From Paracoccaceae bacterium (GTDB lineage: Bacteria; Pseudomonadota; Alphaproteobacteria; Rhodobacterales; Rhodobacteraceae), in assembly GCA_016937725.1 (NCBI GenBank), contig JAFGVZ010000199.1, positions 1 through 7,391 of the forward strand: a stretch of 7,391 bases of DNA. The letters run 5' to 3'. Positions 1-6,514 of this stretch are shown here, in pieces (the stretch's first letter is position 1; the number at the start of each line of letters is the position of its first letter). The position numbers were made by a program, and so were the translations under genes. The notes under the pieces were generated by a model. It searched no databases, was not told the DNA's origin, and saw nothing but the letters and a program-made list of their open reading frames with translations.

Positions 1-1131
1 AAGCGCGCCACCATCCTGCACATAGCGCGCGATATTGGCGAAATAGGCCGCAGGCAGAATGCCGCGCCGCTTGTAGCGGTCGAAGATGATCAGGTCGAAT
101 TCGTCGATCTTCTCGATGAACAACTCGCGCGTCGGGAAGGCGATCAGCGACAATTCGTTCACCGGCACGCCATCATGGCGGTCTGGCGGGCGCAGAATGG
201 TGAAATGCACCAAATCTACCGCCGGGTCCGATTTCAGAAGGTTGCGCCATGTGCGCTGGCCTGCATTGGGCTCACCCGACACTAGCAGAACGCGCAAACG
301 GTCGCGCACCCCGTTCATCTGCACGATGGCGGCGTTGTTGCGGTCGGTGAGTTCGTTCGGCGCTGCTTCCAGTTCGAATTGCAGCACGTTCATGCCGCCC
401 CGGTCCAGCGTGACGTCAATTTCCATATCCTGTCCGATGGGCACCACCGCACGCTGGCGCGGCCCGCCATCTATGGAATAGAACAAGGGCGCCATCCCGC
501 CCGCGCCGGGGGGCACCGCGCCTTCGTCTTCCACCCGCAAGGTCAGGGTCACAGGCTCGCCCACGATGGCGAAGGCGGGCGCGTTCGACACGATCAGGCG
601 GCGGTCCCAATCTTCTGGGGTGCCGGTTTGCAGCAGGTGCAGCGGCGCGGGCAGGTCAAGCACCACCTCCCCGTCATGCGCCAAACCGTCGGACAGAACG
701 AAAGTGCCCGCCAAACGGTCGCGCGGGATTTCAGCCAAGGCTTCAGCCAAGCTGCCCGCGATCAGGCTACCTTGGTCGCGGCCTGCATCCTCGACCGTGA
801 CGAAACGTGTTTCGACCCCTTGCAACGCGGCAAGTTCCGCTTCCAGATGGGCGCGCGCGGCTTCGGTTTGCGCGGTGCGCGCACCAAGCCGGTTGGAGGC
901 GGTGTCGTCCACCAACACCAAGGCAATGTCGCTGAGCGTGTCGCGCAATTCGGTTTGCAGCGCGGGGTTTGCCAGTGCGGCCAGCAGTGCCAAAGCCGCC
1001 AGCCCGCGCAACCACCAGCCCCGCAACCCGCGCCACAGCGCCAACGCGACCATGACAGCCGCCACAGCGGCAACAGCCCCCAGAAGCGGCCATGGCAACA
1101 GCGGTGCAAAGGTAATCTCGGTTCCGTTCAT
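1..1131 (-). CDS. BatA-like membrane protein, glutamine amidotransferase-like type (C-terminus cut by window edge)
   Basis: The frame is open from an ATG at 1131 to the window edge, giving 377 residues without a stop; the C-terminus lies outside. Two hydrophobic segments (about residues 12-33 and 40-57) flank a short basic loop (WRGLRGWWLRG). This is the double-transmembrane arrangement of BatA-type proteins, and the rest is predicted periplasmic. A von Willebrand A-like strand follows (IALVLVDDTASN, residues 69-80), with DDTASN where a DxSxS metal site would be expected. Residues about 180-275 look like a beta-rich Ig-like region. From about residue 280 (VLLVSGEPNAGQRTWRN, then DLIIFDRYKRRG near 346) the protein resembles the class-I glutamine-amidotransferase-like domain found at the end of this alphaproteobacterial family. 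Catalytic residues, if any, are not visible. The start ATG overlaps the previous gene's stop as ATGA, so it is the last visible operon gene. Function is unknown; assignment is from family resemblance. Confidence 0.85.
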   Translation of the reverse strand, partial: MNGTEITFAPLLPWPLLGAVAAVAAVMVALALWRGLRGWWLRGLAALALLAALANPALQTELRDTLSDIALVLVDDTASNRLGARTAQTEAARAHLEAELAALQGVETRFVTVEDAGRDQGSLIAGSLAEALAEIPRDRLAGTFVLSDGLAHDGEVVLDLPAPLHLLQTGTPEDWDRRLIVSNAPAFAIVGEPVTLTLRVEDEGAVPPGAGGMAPLFYSIDGGPRQRAVVPIGQDMEIDVTLDRGGMNVLQFELEAAPNELTDRNNAAIVQMNGVRDRLRVLLVSGEPNAGQRTWRNLLKSDPAVDLVHFTILRPPDRHDGVPVNELSLIAFPTRELFIEKIDEFDLIIFDRYKRRGILPAAYFANIARYVQDGGAL

Positions 1132-3872
1132 TGCCCCAGCCTTTCCAAAAGTGCCGGCACATGCACCTGGTCGGATTTGTAATTGCCCGTCAGCACATGG
1201 GTGATCAGGTTCACGCCAAAGCGATAGGCCATTTCGCGCTGCTCTTCGCCCGACAGGCCCATCCCGATGCGCACCATGGGCTGGCCCATCTCATCAACCG
1301 CCCAAGCCGATGCCCAGTCATGCCCGCCGACGATCACAGGCGTTACCCCGTCATTGAGGTTGCGAAAGGGCATCCCCTCGGCGCGTTCGGCATCGGCGGG
1401 CGCGGCTTCGACCCAGACATCGCGGCCGCGATAACGGCCCGGAAATTCGCTGAGCAAGTAGAAGGTACGGGTGAGCACATGGTCCTCTGGCACCGGTTCC
1501 AATGGCGGTATATCCAGCGGGCGGGCGATGGTCTGCAAGCGCCGCGCCTCTGGCGTGGTGCGGGTCAGCCCGGCCAATTCGGCATCGCGGGTGTCGAACA
1601 GGATCAGCCCGCCACCGCGCAAGTAGCGGTTCAGCTTTGCATAGGCCGCGTCCGATGGAATGGGCGTATTTTCTGTAATCGGCCAGTAAAGGAACGGGAA
1701 GAAGGTCAGCTCGTCGCGCTCGATATCCACGCCAATGGGCGGCTCCGGCTCGACAGAGGTGCGGGCAAACAGGATGCGCGACAGCCCGCGCAGGCCAGCT
1801 TGGGCAATCTCGTCCACACGGGCATCGCCTGTCAGGATATGGCCCAGCACAACCGCGCTGGTGGCTTGCAGTGCAAGGCGGTCATCTTCCTGCGCATGGG
1901 CGTCCATCGGCAGCGACAATGCCAGCAGGATCGCGGCCACCGCGCCGCCGCGCAGGCGGCCCGACAGCCAGAGGGCCGCCAATATGTCGACCAACAACAG
2001 CCCCAGCCCCAAAATCAGCACAGGCGCGCGCAGATCGCGGGTCACGGCGACCGTGTCGCGCTCGACCGGCACGGATGCGGGCCAAGTGGCCGCGCTCAGC
2101 ACGCTGTCCGCGCCAATCAGGTTCAGCGCAAGGCTGCCTGCGGCGCTGGAATAGACGCCGGGGCGCAAGTCCGGTCCAAAGTCCCGCGCGGCGAGTGTTT
2201 CGCCGTCGATTGCCGCATCGTTGCTGACGTCTTGCACCTTGCCAAACCCATCAAGTGCGCGTTGGGGCTGCCAGACCTGCTGGGCGATCGCGCTTTCTTC
2301 CAGCGCCGCGCCACGGGTGGATACGGCCAACCGTTCCAGCATCTGCACGAACAGGCCCGAGAGCGGCAGGGTGGACCAATCGGCATTGGCGGTGGTGTGG
2401 ACAAGAACGATTTGCCCGTCGCCATCGAAGCGGCGTGTCACCAAGGGTGTGCCATCGGCCAGCGTGGCAATCGTGCGCTCTGCCAGACCGGGGTCAGGCT
2501 GGGCCAGCACTTGGGCCGCGATCGTCACATCGGACGGAATACTCAGCCCGGCAAAAGGGCTTTCGGGTGCGAAGTCGCGCAGCATGCGCGGCGCGCCCCA
2601 ACTCATGGCGCCGCCCACGGTGCGCCCGCCAATGCGCAGGCGCACAGGCAAAAGCGGGTCCTCGGCATCGCGTGCAATCTCTGACGCGGCCAAACGCGGG
2701 CCGGCAAAGCGCAAGAGCAGCCCGCCGCTGCGCACGAAATCCAGGATCTGGCCGGTCTCGACCTCTCCCAAGGCGGCGACATCGACCAAGATCAGCACAT
2801 CCGGCGCGGTCAATAGCAGATCGTCGATGGAGGGGCTTTCGATCAGTTCTGCCACTGGACCAAGCGCTTGGCGCAGATAGAAGAAGGGCGACAGCAGGTC
2901 GGCCCCCTCATCACCCTCGCGCCCGGTCAGCAACGCCACCTTGCGGCGTTGCAAGGCGTCATCCGTCAGCGCCACGGCACCCGCGCTGCGTATGCCTTCG
3001 ATTTGAAAGCGCGTGATGCGGTTGCGCAATTCGGGTTGCAAGACCAGTTCGGCTTCTGCGGTTTGCTCTCCTGCCTCGAAGGTGGCGGTAGCGCGCGCCA
3101 GCGCGCGTTCCACGCCTGAAGGGTCGCGGCCATGGGCTGTGATCGTTACATCGGTCGTGGGTTGGTTCGGCAGCCGGATGGCCTGCAAGACCAAGCTGCC
3201 TTCGCGCAGGCTTGCCGGGGCCAGCGCCAGAACCGGGCGGCTGGTTTCATATACGGCCAATGCGCCGCGCGCTTGCAAGGCGTCTGTCAGCGGACCGCGA
3301 TAGGGATGGTCCAACCCGTCAGAGACCCAATAGCTGTCCAGCGTCTCGGGCAGGGTTGCGGCCCATTCTGCCACGGTATCAGCTTTGGCCACGAAAGGTG
3401 CAGGTGTCAGGGCGCCGACACGTTCGGCCCAGAAACGCGCCTCGCGCAGGGGCAGGGGGCCTTCGGGCAAATCGCTTAACACCACAACAGCCACGGGGCG
3501 GTCGGCGCGCGCGGCTTCTGCCAGCACTTCGGCCACCCGTTCGGTCCGGCGGGACCAGTCGCGGGCGCTGGCCCAGCTGGCATCCATCACCACCAGAAGC
3601 GGTGCATCGCCCATGCGCGCGGCTTGGGGGTTCAAGGTTGGCCCGGCAAAGCCGACGATCAGCGCGGCCACGGCCAGCGCGCGCAGCAGCAGCAGCCACC
3701 ACGGGGTTTTGTCGGTTTCTGTCCGCTCATCCGTCAGGCCCAGCAACAGTGCCACGCCGGGAAAGCGGCGCACCACAGGCGCGGGTGGCACGGCTCGCAA
3801 CAGCCACCATAATAGCGGTAGCGCGACCAAAGCGGCCAAAAGCCAAGGTGTTGCAAAGCCAAGATTGCCCAT
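1128..3872 (-). CDS. BatA-like/DUF4159 fusion membrane protein
   Basis: This 914-residue protein is probably a partner of the adjacent MoxR/DUF58 pair; its molecular role is unknown. Transmembrane segments lie at about residues 5-25 and 58-80. A VWA-like region begins at LLVVMDASWAS (92-102), and a long soluble region runs to about 615. Two more hydrophobic segments lie at about 617-638 and 642-658. The second ends in AHAQ followed by acidic residues, like a signal peptidase site. The DUF4159 domain fills about 664-896 (LTFFPFLYWPITEN near 722-735, GGGLILFDTRD near 753-763). Basic residues in the 25-58 loop and in SGRLRGG suggest that both large soluble parts are periplasmic. I chose the ATG at 3872 because it overlaps the DUF58 stop (TGATG) behind a G-rich stretch. 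An ATG at 3899 would add nine residues of poor family character. The stop overlaps the next start as ATGA. Confidence 0.88.
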   Translation of the reverse strand: MGNLGFATPWLLAALVALPLLWWLLRAVPPAPVVRRFPGVALLLGLTDERTETDKTPWWLLLLRALAVAALIVGFAGPTLNPQAARMGDAPLLVVMDASWASARDWSRRTERVAEVLAEAARADRPVAVVVLSDLPEGPLPLREARFWAERVGALTPAPFVAKADTVAEWAATLPETLDSYWVSDGLDHPYRGPLTDALQARGALAVYETSRPVLALAPASLREGSLVLQAIRLPNQPTTDVTITAHGRDPSGVERALARATATFEAGEQTAEAELVLQPELRNRITRFQIEGIRSAGAVALTDDALQRRKVALLTGREGDEGADLLSPFFYLRQALGPVAELIESPSIDDLLLTAPDVLILVDVAALGEVETGQILDFVRSGGLLLRFAGPRLAASEIARDAEDPLLPVRLRIGGRTVGGAMSWGAPRMLRDFAPESPFAGLSIPSDVTIAAQVLAQPDPGLAERTIATLADGTPLVTRRFDGDGQIVLVHTTANADWSTLPLSGLFVQMLERLAVSTRGAALEESAIAQQVWQPQRALDGFGKVQDVSNDAAIDGETLAARDFGPDLRPGVYSSAAGSLALNLIGADSVLSAATWPASVPVERDTVAVTRDLRAPVLILGLGLLLVDILAALWLSGRLRGGAVAAILLALSLPMDAHAQEDDRLALQATSAVVLGHILTGDARVDEIAQAGLRGLSRILFARTSVEPEPPIGVDIERDELTFFPFLYWPITENTPIPSDAAYAKLNRYLRGGGLILFDTRDAELAGLTRTTPEARRLQTIARPLDIPPLEPVPEDHVLTRTFYLLSEFPGRYRGRDVWVEAAPADAERAEGMPFRNLNDGVTPVIVGGHDWASAWAVDEMGQPMVRIGMGLSGEEQREMAYRFGVNLITHVLTGNYKSDQVHVPALLERLGQ

Positions 3873-4735
3873 CACCGCCCCCCGTCCAGTGCTTGCCACA
3901 ATGCCATCAGCGCCGTTGCGGGCGATTGGTCGGTATGGTGGCTCAGCACTTGCCAGCCGCTTTTGCGCGCCAAGGCAGCCAGTGCATCTTTGCGCGCGAC
4001 CAGCCTGTCGCGGTAGCGCGTTTGCAGATCATTTGCCCGCAGGGTTTCATGCCGCAGTGTGCCGGTCATGGATTCAAATATCGAACGGCCCTGATAGGGA
4101 AACTCTTCCTCTACCGGGTCCAAGATTTGCACTAGAACGCCGCGCACCCCGCGCGCAACCGCTTGGCCGACTGCGCGTTCCAGCCCCTCGGTCGGGCCAA
4201 GAAAATCCGACAGGAAGACCGCTTGTGACCGCGCGGGCAACAGCGCAGCGGGGGGAGTGCCGAAATCGGCCATATCATCCGCGCCAAGGGTCAGGGTCAG
4301 CGGTTCAAGCTGCGCGCGGCCCATGCGTGGGGGCAGGTCTGGCATCAGCCCAACACGCTCGCCACCCTTTAGCAGCAGCACCGCCAACGCCAAGCCCAGC
4401 AGGCGCGCGCGGTCAGCCTTCGGGGCGCGGTCTTTGGCGCCGGAAAACCCCATCGCTTGCGCGCGGTCCACCCAAAGCGTAACCGCCTGCGCAGCCTGCC
4501 ATTCGGTTTCGCGCACGAAATGCACGTCCGCCCGACCAGAGCGCCGCCAGTCGATCCGCGCCGCGCCGTCAGAGGCCGTGGCAGGACGATACTGCCAGAA
4601 TTCGTCACCTTGCCCTGCACGCCTGCGGCCATGCGCGCCGGGCAGAACCGACGCGGCTAAATGCTCTGCCTGCGCCAAAAGCGCGGGCAGGGGGGCAGCA
4701 AGCCCTTCGGCTCTTTGGCGTAGATCGGCCGTCAC
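3872..4735 (-). CDS. DUF58 domain protein (MoxR-associated adaptor)
   Basis: A 287-residue cytoplasmic protein with no membrane segment long enough to be convincing. The DUF58 hallmark is clear: GQGDEFWQYRPA at residues 41-52, then a Ser-Asp-Gly turn and RIDWRRSGRAD at 60-70, followed by FVRETEWQ (73-80). This corresponds to the family pattern of Gly-x-Glu-Phe, Arg, Asp, Arg-x-Ile-Asp-Trp and Ser-x-Arg. Next comes a VWA-like strand ending in VDRAQAM (89-95), where the metal-site serines of many DUF58/VWA proteins are replaced by alanine. DUF58 proteins typically sit beside MoxR ATPases and are thought to link the ATPase to membrane partners. The start codon is GTG at 4735-4733, overlapping the moxR-type stop as GTGA. 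The stop TGA at 3874-3872 shares one base with the next ATG. Family assignment is firm; the substrate is unknown. Confidence 0.92.
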   Translation of the reverse strand: MTADLRQRAEGLAAPLPALLAQAEHLAASVLPGAHGRRRAGQGDEFWQYRPATASDGAARIDWRRSGRADVHFVRETEWQAAQAVTLWVDRAQAMGFSGAKDRAPKADRARLLGLALAVLLLKGGERVGLMPDLPPRMGRAQLEPLTLTLGADDMADFGTPPAALLPARSQAVFLSDFLGPTEGLERAVGQAVARGVRGVLVQILDPVEEEFPYQGRSIFESMTGTLRHETLRANDLQTRYRDRLVARKDALAALARKSGWQVLSHHTDQSPATALMALWQALDGGR

Positions 4736-5739
4736 GCAGCCGCCGCCATATCGGTCGCCTGCGCAGCGACACGGTCAATAATCTGCCCCAGATCGGCCCC
4801 TTGCGCGCGCGCGGCAAAACCCAGCGCCATCCGGTGCGACAGCACCGGACGCGCCATGGCCGCCACGTCATCGAGCGAGGGCGCAAGCCGCCCTTGCAAC
4901 AACGCTCGCGCCCGCACCGTCAGCATAAGCGCTTGCGCGGCGCGCGGTCCGGGGCCCCATGCGACCATGCCTTGCACCGCTTCATGCGCCTCTGGCTCGC
5001 CGGGGCGGCAAGCGCGCACAAGGTCCAGAATGGCATCAAGCACGCGTTCACCCACCGGCATGCGCCGCAAAAGCGCCTGCGCCTCGATTAACTCGGCGGC
5101 GGTGAACACCTCATGCGCGCGGTCCTCACTGGCTCCGGTCGTGGCGATCAGGATGTCGCGCTCGGTGTCGCGGTCGGGGTAATTCACGTCAATCTGCACA
5201 AGGAAGCGGTCAAGCTGCGCTTCGGGCAGCGGGTAGGTGCCTTCTTGCTCCAGCGGGTTCTGCGTGGCCAGCACATGGAAGGGCGCGGCCAGCTTGTGAT
5301 GATGACCCGCCACCGTCACCTCGCGTTCCTGCATGGCCTGCAACAAGGCGGCTTGCGTGCGCGGGCTGGCGCGGTTGATTTCGTCCGCCATCAGAAGTTG
5401 GCAGAAGATCGGCCCCTCGATGAAGCGAAAGGCGCGCTTGCCGTCGTCGTTCACATCCAGCACTTCCGAGCCCAGAATATCGGCGGGCATCAGGTCGGGG
5501 GTGAATTGCACGCGGTTGCCGTGCAGGCCCATAACGGTCGAAAGCGTATCCACCAGCCGCGTTTTGCCCAAGCCCGGCAGGCCGATCAGCAACCCATGGC
5601 CACCGCAGAGCATAGCCGCGAGCGTCAGGTCGACCACGGTTTCCTGCCCAATGAAACGGCGGTTGATGCTGGCGCGCGCGCCTGCCAACTTCTCTCCAAG
5701 GGCTTCGATCTGCTGGGGAAGGTCGGTGGCATCTGTCAT
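4732..5739 (-). CDS. MoxR-family AAA+ ATPase
   Basis: A 335-residue ATPase, the usual length for MoxR proteins. Visible motifs in order: an N-terminal helix region with INRRFIGQE (25-33), Walker A GLPGLGKT (53-60), Walker B LLMADEINRA (115-124), sensor 1 ATQNP (158-162) and the MoxR signature LPEAQLDRF (171-179). A C-terminal lid follows, with the conserved AQALMLTVRARALLQGR stretch. All ATP-binding and hydrolysis motifs are intact, so it should be an active chaperone-like motor. MoxR proteins work with VWA or DUF58 partners in protein maturation, complex assembly or envelope stress responses. The ATG at 5739 is chosen because AAAAGGA lies eight bases upstream; an in-frame ATG at 5790 adds 17 basic, atypical residues and lacks such a site. 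It is the first gene of the operon and its stop overlaps the DUF58 GTG start. Confidence 0.96.
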   Translation of the reverse strand: MTDATDLPQQIEALGEKLAGARASINRRFIGQETVVDLTLAAMLCGGHGLLIGLPGLGKTRLVDTLSTVMGLHGNRVQFTPDLMPADILGSEVLDVNDDGKRAFRFIEGPIFCQLLMADEINRASPRTQAALLQAMQEREVTVAGHHHKLAAPFHVLATQNPLEQEGTYPLPEAQLDRFLVQIDVNYPDRDTERDILIATTGASEDRAHEVFTAAELIEAQALLRRMPVGERVLDAILDLVRACRPGEPEAHEAVQGMVAWGPGPRAAQALMLTVRARALLQGRLAPSLDDVAAMARPVLSHRMALGFAARAQGADLGQIIDRVAAQATDMAAAA

Positions 5740-5747
5740 CGGGCGCG

Positions 5748-5754
5748 TCCTTTT
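5748..5754 (-). promoter_or_regulatory. Ribosome binding site of the MoxR-type ATPase gene
   Basis: On the minus strand AAAAGGA lies eight bases before the ATG at 5739. It is a good Shine-Dalgarno match and decides between this start and the in-frame ATG at 5790. Confidence 0.75.
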
Positions 5755-5798
5755 GCCTTTGGTTTTCGGCCCGCTTTGGGGTGAAAACACGCGAAGTC

Positions 5799-5827
5799 AT
5801 GTTACGTTACCCTCAGACATATCGCAA
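5799..5827 (-). promoter_or_regulatory. Candidate promoter of the MoxR/DUF58/DUF4159 operon
   Basis: On the minus strand, TTGCGA (5827-5822) is followed after exactly 17 bases by TAACAT (5804-5799). Each box matches the sigma-70 consensus at four of six positions, including TTG of the -35 box and the important second A and final T of the -10 box. Transcription would start near 5792, giving a leader of about 50 bases before the ATG at 5739. The -35 box touches the ribosome binding site of the divergent gene. This is a pattern match in a short region, not proof. Confidence 0.4.
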
Positions 5828-5830
5828 AGG
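5826..5830 (+). promoter_or_regulatory. Ribosome binding site of the DUF1285 gene
   Basis: AAAGG lies six bases before the ATG at 5837. It supports that start over in-frame ATGs further upstream, which would run antisense through the MoxR-type gene. Confidence 0.6.
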
Positions 5831-5836
5831 CAGCCA

Positions 5837-6439
5837 ATGGCAAAAACACCTGTGCAACAAAATACCGTGACACTGTCGGCCAATGCGCTGGCCGATGCAG
5901 CACGCGCCGCAAGCAAAGGCCGGGGCCTGCCCCCGGTGCATTTGTGGAACCCGCCCTTTTGCGGCGATCTGGACATGCGCATCGCCCGCGACGGGACATG
6001 GTTTTACGAGGGCACGCCCATAGGTCGGCCTGCCTTGGCGCGGCTCTTTTCGACCATCCTGAAACGCGAGGGCGACAAGTATTTCCTTGTCACCCCGGTC
6101 GAGAAGGTGGGCATTACCGTTGACGATGCTCCCTTCGTCGCGGTCGATTTTCGGGCAGAGGGCGCGGGGGCGGAGCAAACCATTACTTTCGTGACCAATA
6201 TGGGCGACGAAGCACGGGCCGGCCCCGACAACGTCCTGCGGGTTGCGCGTGACGCGGAAACCGAAGAGCCTGCGCCCTATATTCATATCCGCGCCGGGTT
6301 AGAGGCGTTGATCGACCGCAAAAGCTTTTATCGGCTGGTGGAGCTGGCAGAGCACACGGAGCATGACGGCGCGTCATGGTTCGGCCTTTGGTCCGGGGGC
6401 GTGTTCTTTCCCATCATCCGCTCGGAAGACTTGGTTTAA
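5837..6439 (+). CDS. DUF1285 domain protein
   Basis: A 200-residue soluble protein with no signal peptide or membrane segment. After a variable N-terminal tail of about 28 residues comes the family core: LPPVHLWNPPFCGDLDMRI (31-49), DGTWFYEGTPIGRPALARLF (52-71), then GDKYFLVTPVEKVGITVDD (79-97) and PFVAVDF. The C-terminal half has PYIHIRAGLEALIDRKSFYRL (148-168) and closes with WFGLWSGGVFFPI (181-193). Length and motif order fit full-length alphaproteobacterial DUF1285 proteins. As I recall, structural work on the family described a repeated fold and suggested a signalling role, but no biochemical function is established. The start is supported by AAAGG six bases upstream. It is transcribed divergently from the MoxR operon. 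The stop is TAA at 6437-6439. Confidence 0.93.
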   Translation: MAKTPVQQNTVTLSANALADAARAASKGRGLPPVHLWNPPFCGDLDMRIARDGTWFYEGTPIGRPALARLFSTILKREGDKYFLVTPVEKVGITVDDAPFVAVDFRAEGAGAEQTITFVTNMGDEARAGPDNVLRVARDAETEEPAPYIHIRAGLEALIDRKSFYRLVELAEHTEHDGASWFGLWSGGVFFPIIRSEDLV

Positions 6440-6514
6440 CCGGATGCTGCGACCGGGCTTGCCACTTGGCGCGTCTGGTCCGACACTCTGGGGCAGACGA
6501 TCAACGGAAATCCC
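6440..6514 (+). other. Spacer between the DUF1285 gene and deoA (75 bp)
   Basis: No gene is supported here. The reading frame of deoA stays open back to the DUF1285 stop codon, which is in the same frame, but there is no ATG, GTG or TTG start in between. An imperfect hairpin (6473-6498, five-pair outer stem GTCTG/CAGAC with a mismatch inside) is present but lacks a T-tract, so I do not call it a terminator. A weak promoter-like pair is listed separately. Confidence 0.5.
6459..6487 (+). promoter_or_regulatory. Weak candidate promoter of deoA
   Basis: TTGCCA (6459-6464, five of six matches to the -35 consensus) is followed after 17 bases by GACACT (6482-6487, only three of six, but with the second A and final T). 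Transcription would begin near 6494, leaving a leader of about 20 bases. In G+C-rich DNA such a match can arise by chance, and deoA could instead be read through from the DUF1285 gene. Confidence 0.22.

Larger units (their letters stand above)
5740..5836. other. Divergent intergenic region (97 bp)
   Basis: This is the only spacer between the minus-strand operon and the plus-strand DUF1285 gene, so control elements for both must lie here or inside the neighbouring genes. It holds ribosome binding sites at both ends and one candidate minus-strand promoter. I found no convincing -35/-10 pair on the plus strand. A short tandem GTTAC-GTTAC (5801-5810) lies in the middle, inside the spacer of the minus-strand promoter; it may be chance. 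Confidence 0.6.

Noticed and set aside
379..1204. Plus-strand open frames opposite the amidotransferase-like gene
   Set aside because: Gln/Arg/Ser-rich translations with no motif; the minus-strand frame from 1131 to the edge is the family match.
1131..2684. Long plus-strand open frame (517 codons) opposite the DUF4159 gene
   Set aside because: Composition rich in Gln, Arg, His and Ala with no recognisable domain; it lies entirely antisense to a gene with clear family motifs, as expected for a shadow frame in G+C-rich DNA.
3385..4482. Plus-strand open frame (365 codons) across the DUF4159/DUF58 junction
   Set aside because: Low-complexity Arg/Ala/Ser/Pro-rich translation with no domain; antisense to two well-supported genes.
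5740..5790. Longer MoxR-type protein starting at the ATG at 5790
   Set aside because: The 17 extra residues are basic and atypical for the family, and the strong AAAAGGA site precedes the ATG at 5739 instead.
5333..5836. N-terminal extension of the DUF1285 protein
   Set aside because: The frame is open upstream, but it runs antisense through the MoxR-type gene and gives no family-like sequence; the ATG at 5837 has its own ribosome binding site.
6473..6498. Hairpin as a terminator after the DUF1285 gene
   Set aside because: The stem is interrupted by a G-G mismatch and a G-T pair and is not followed by a T-tract.
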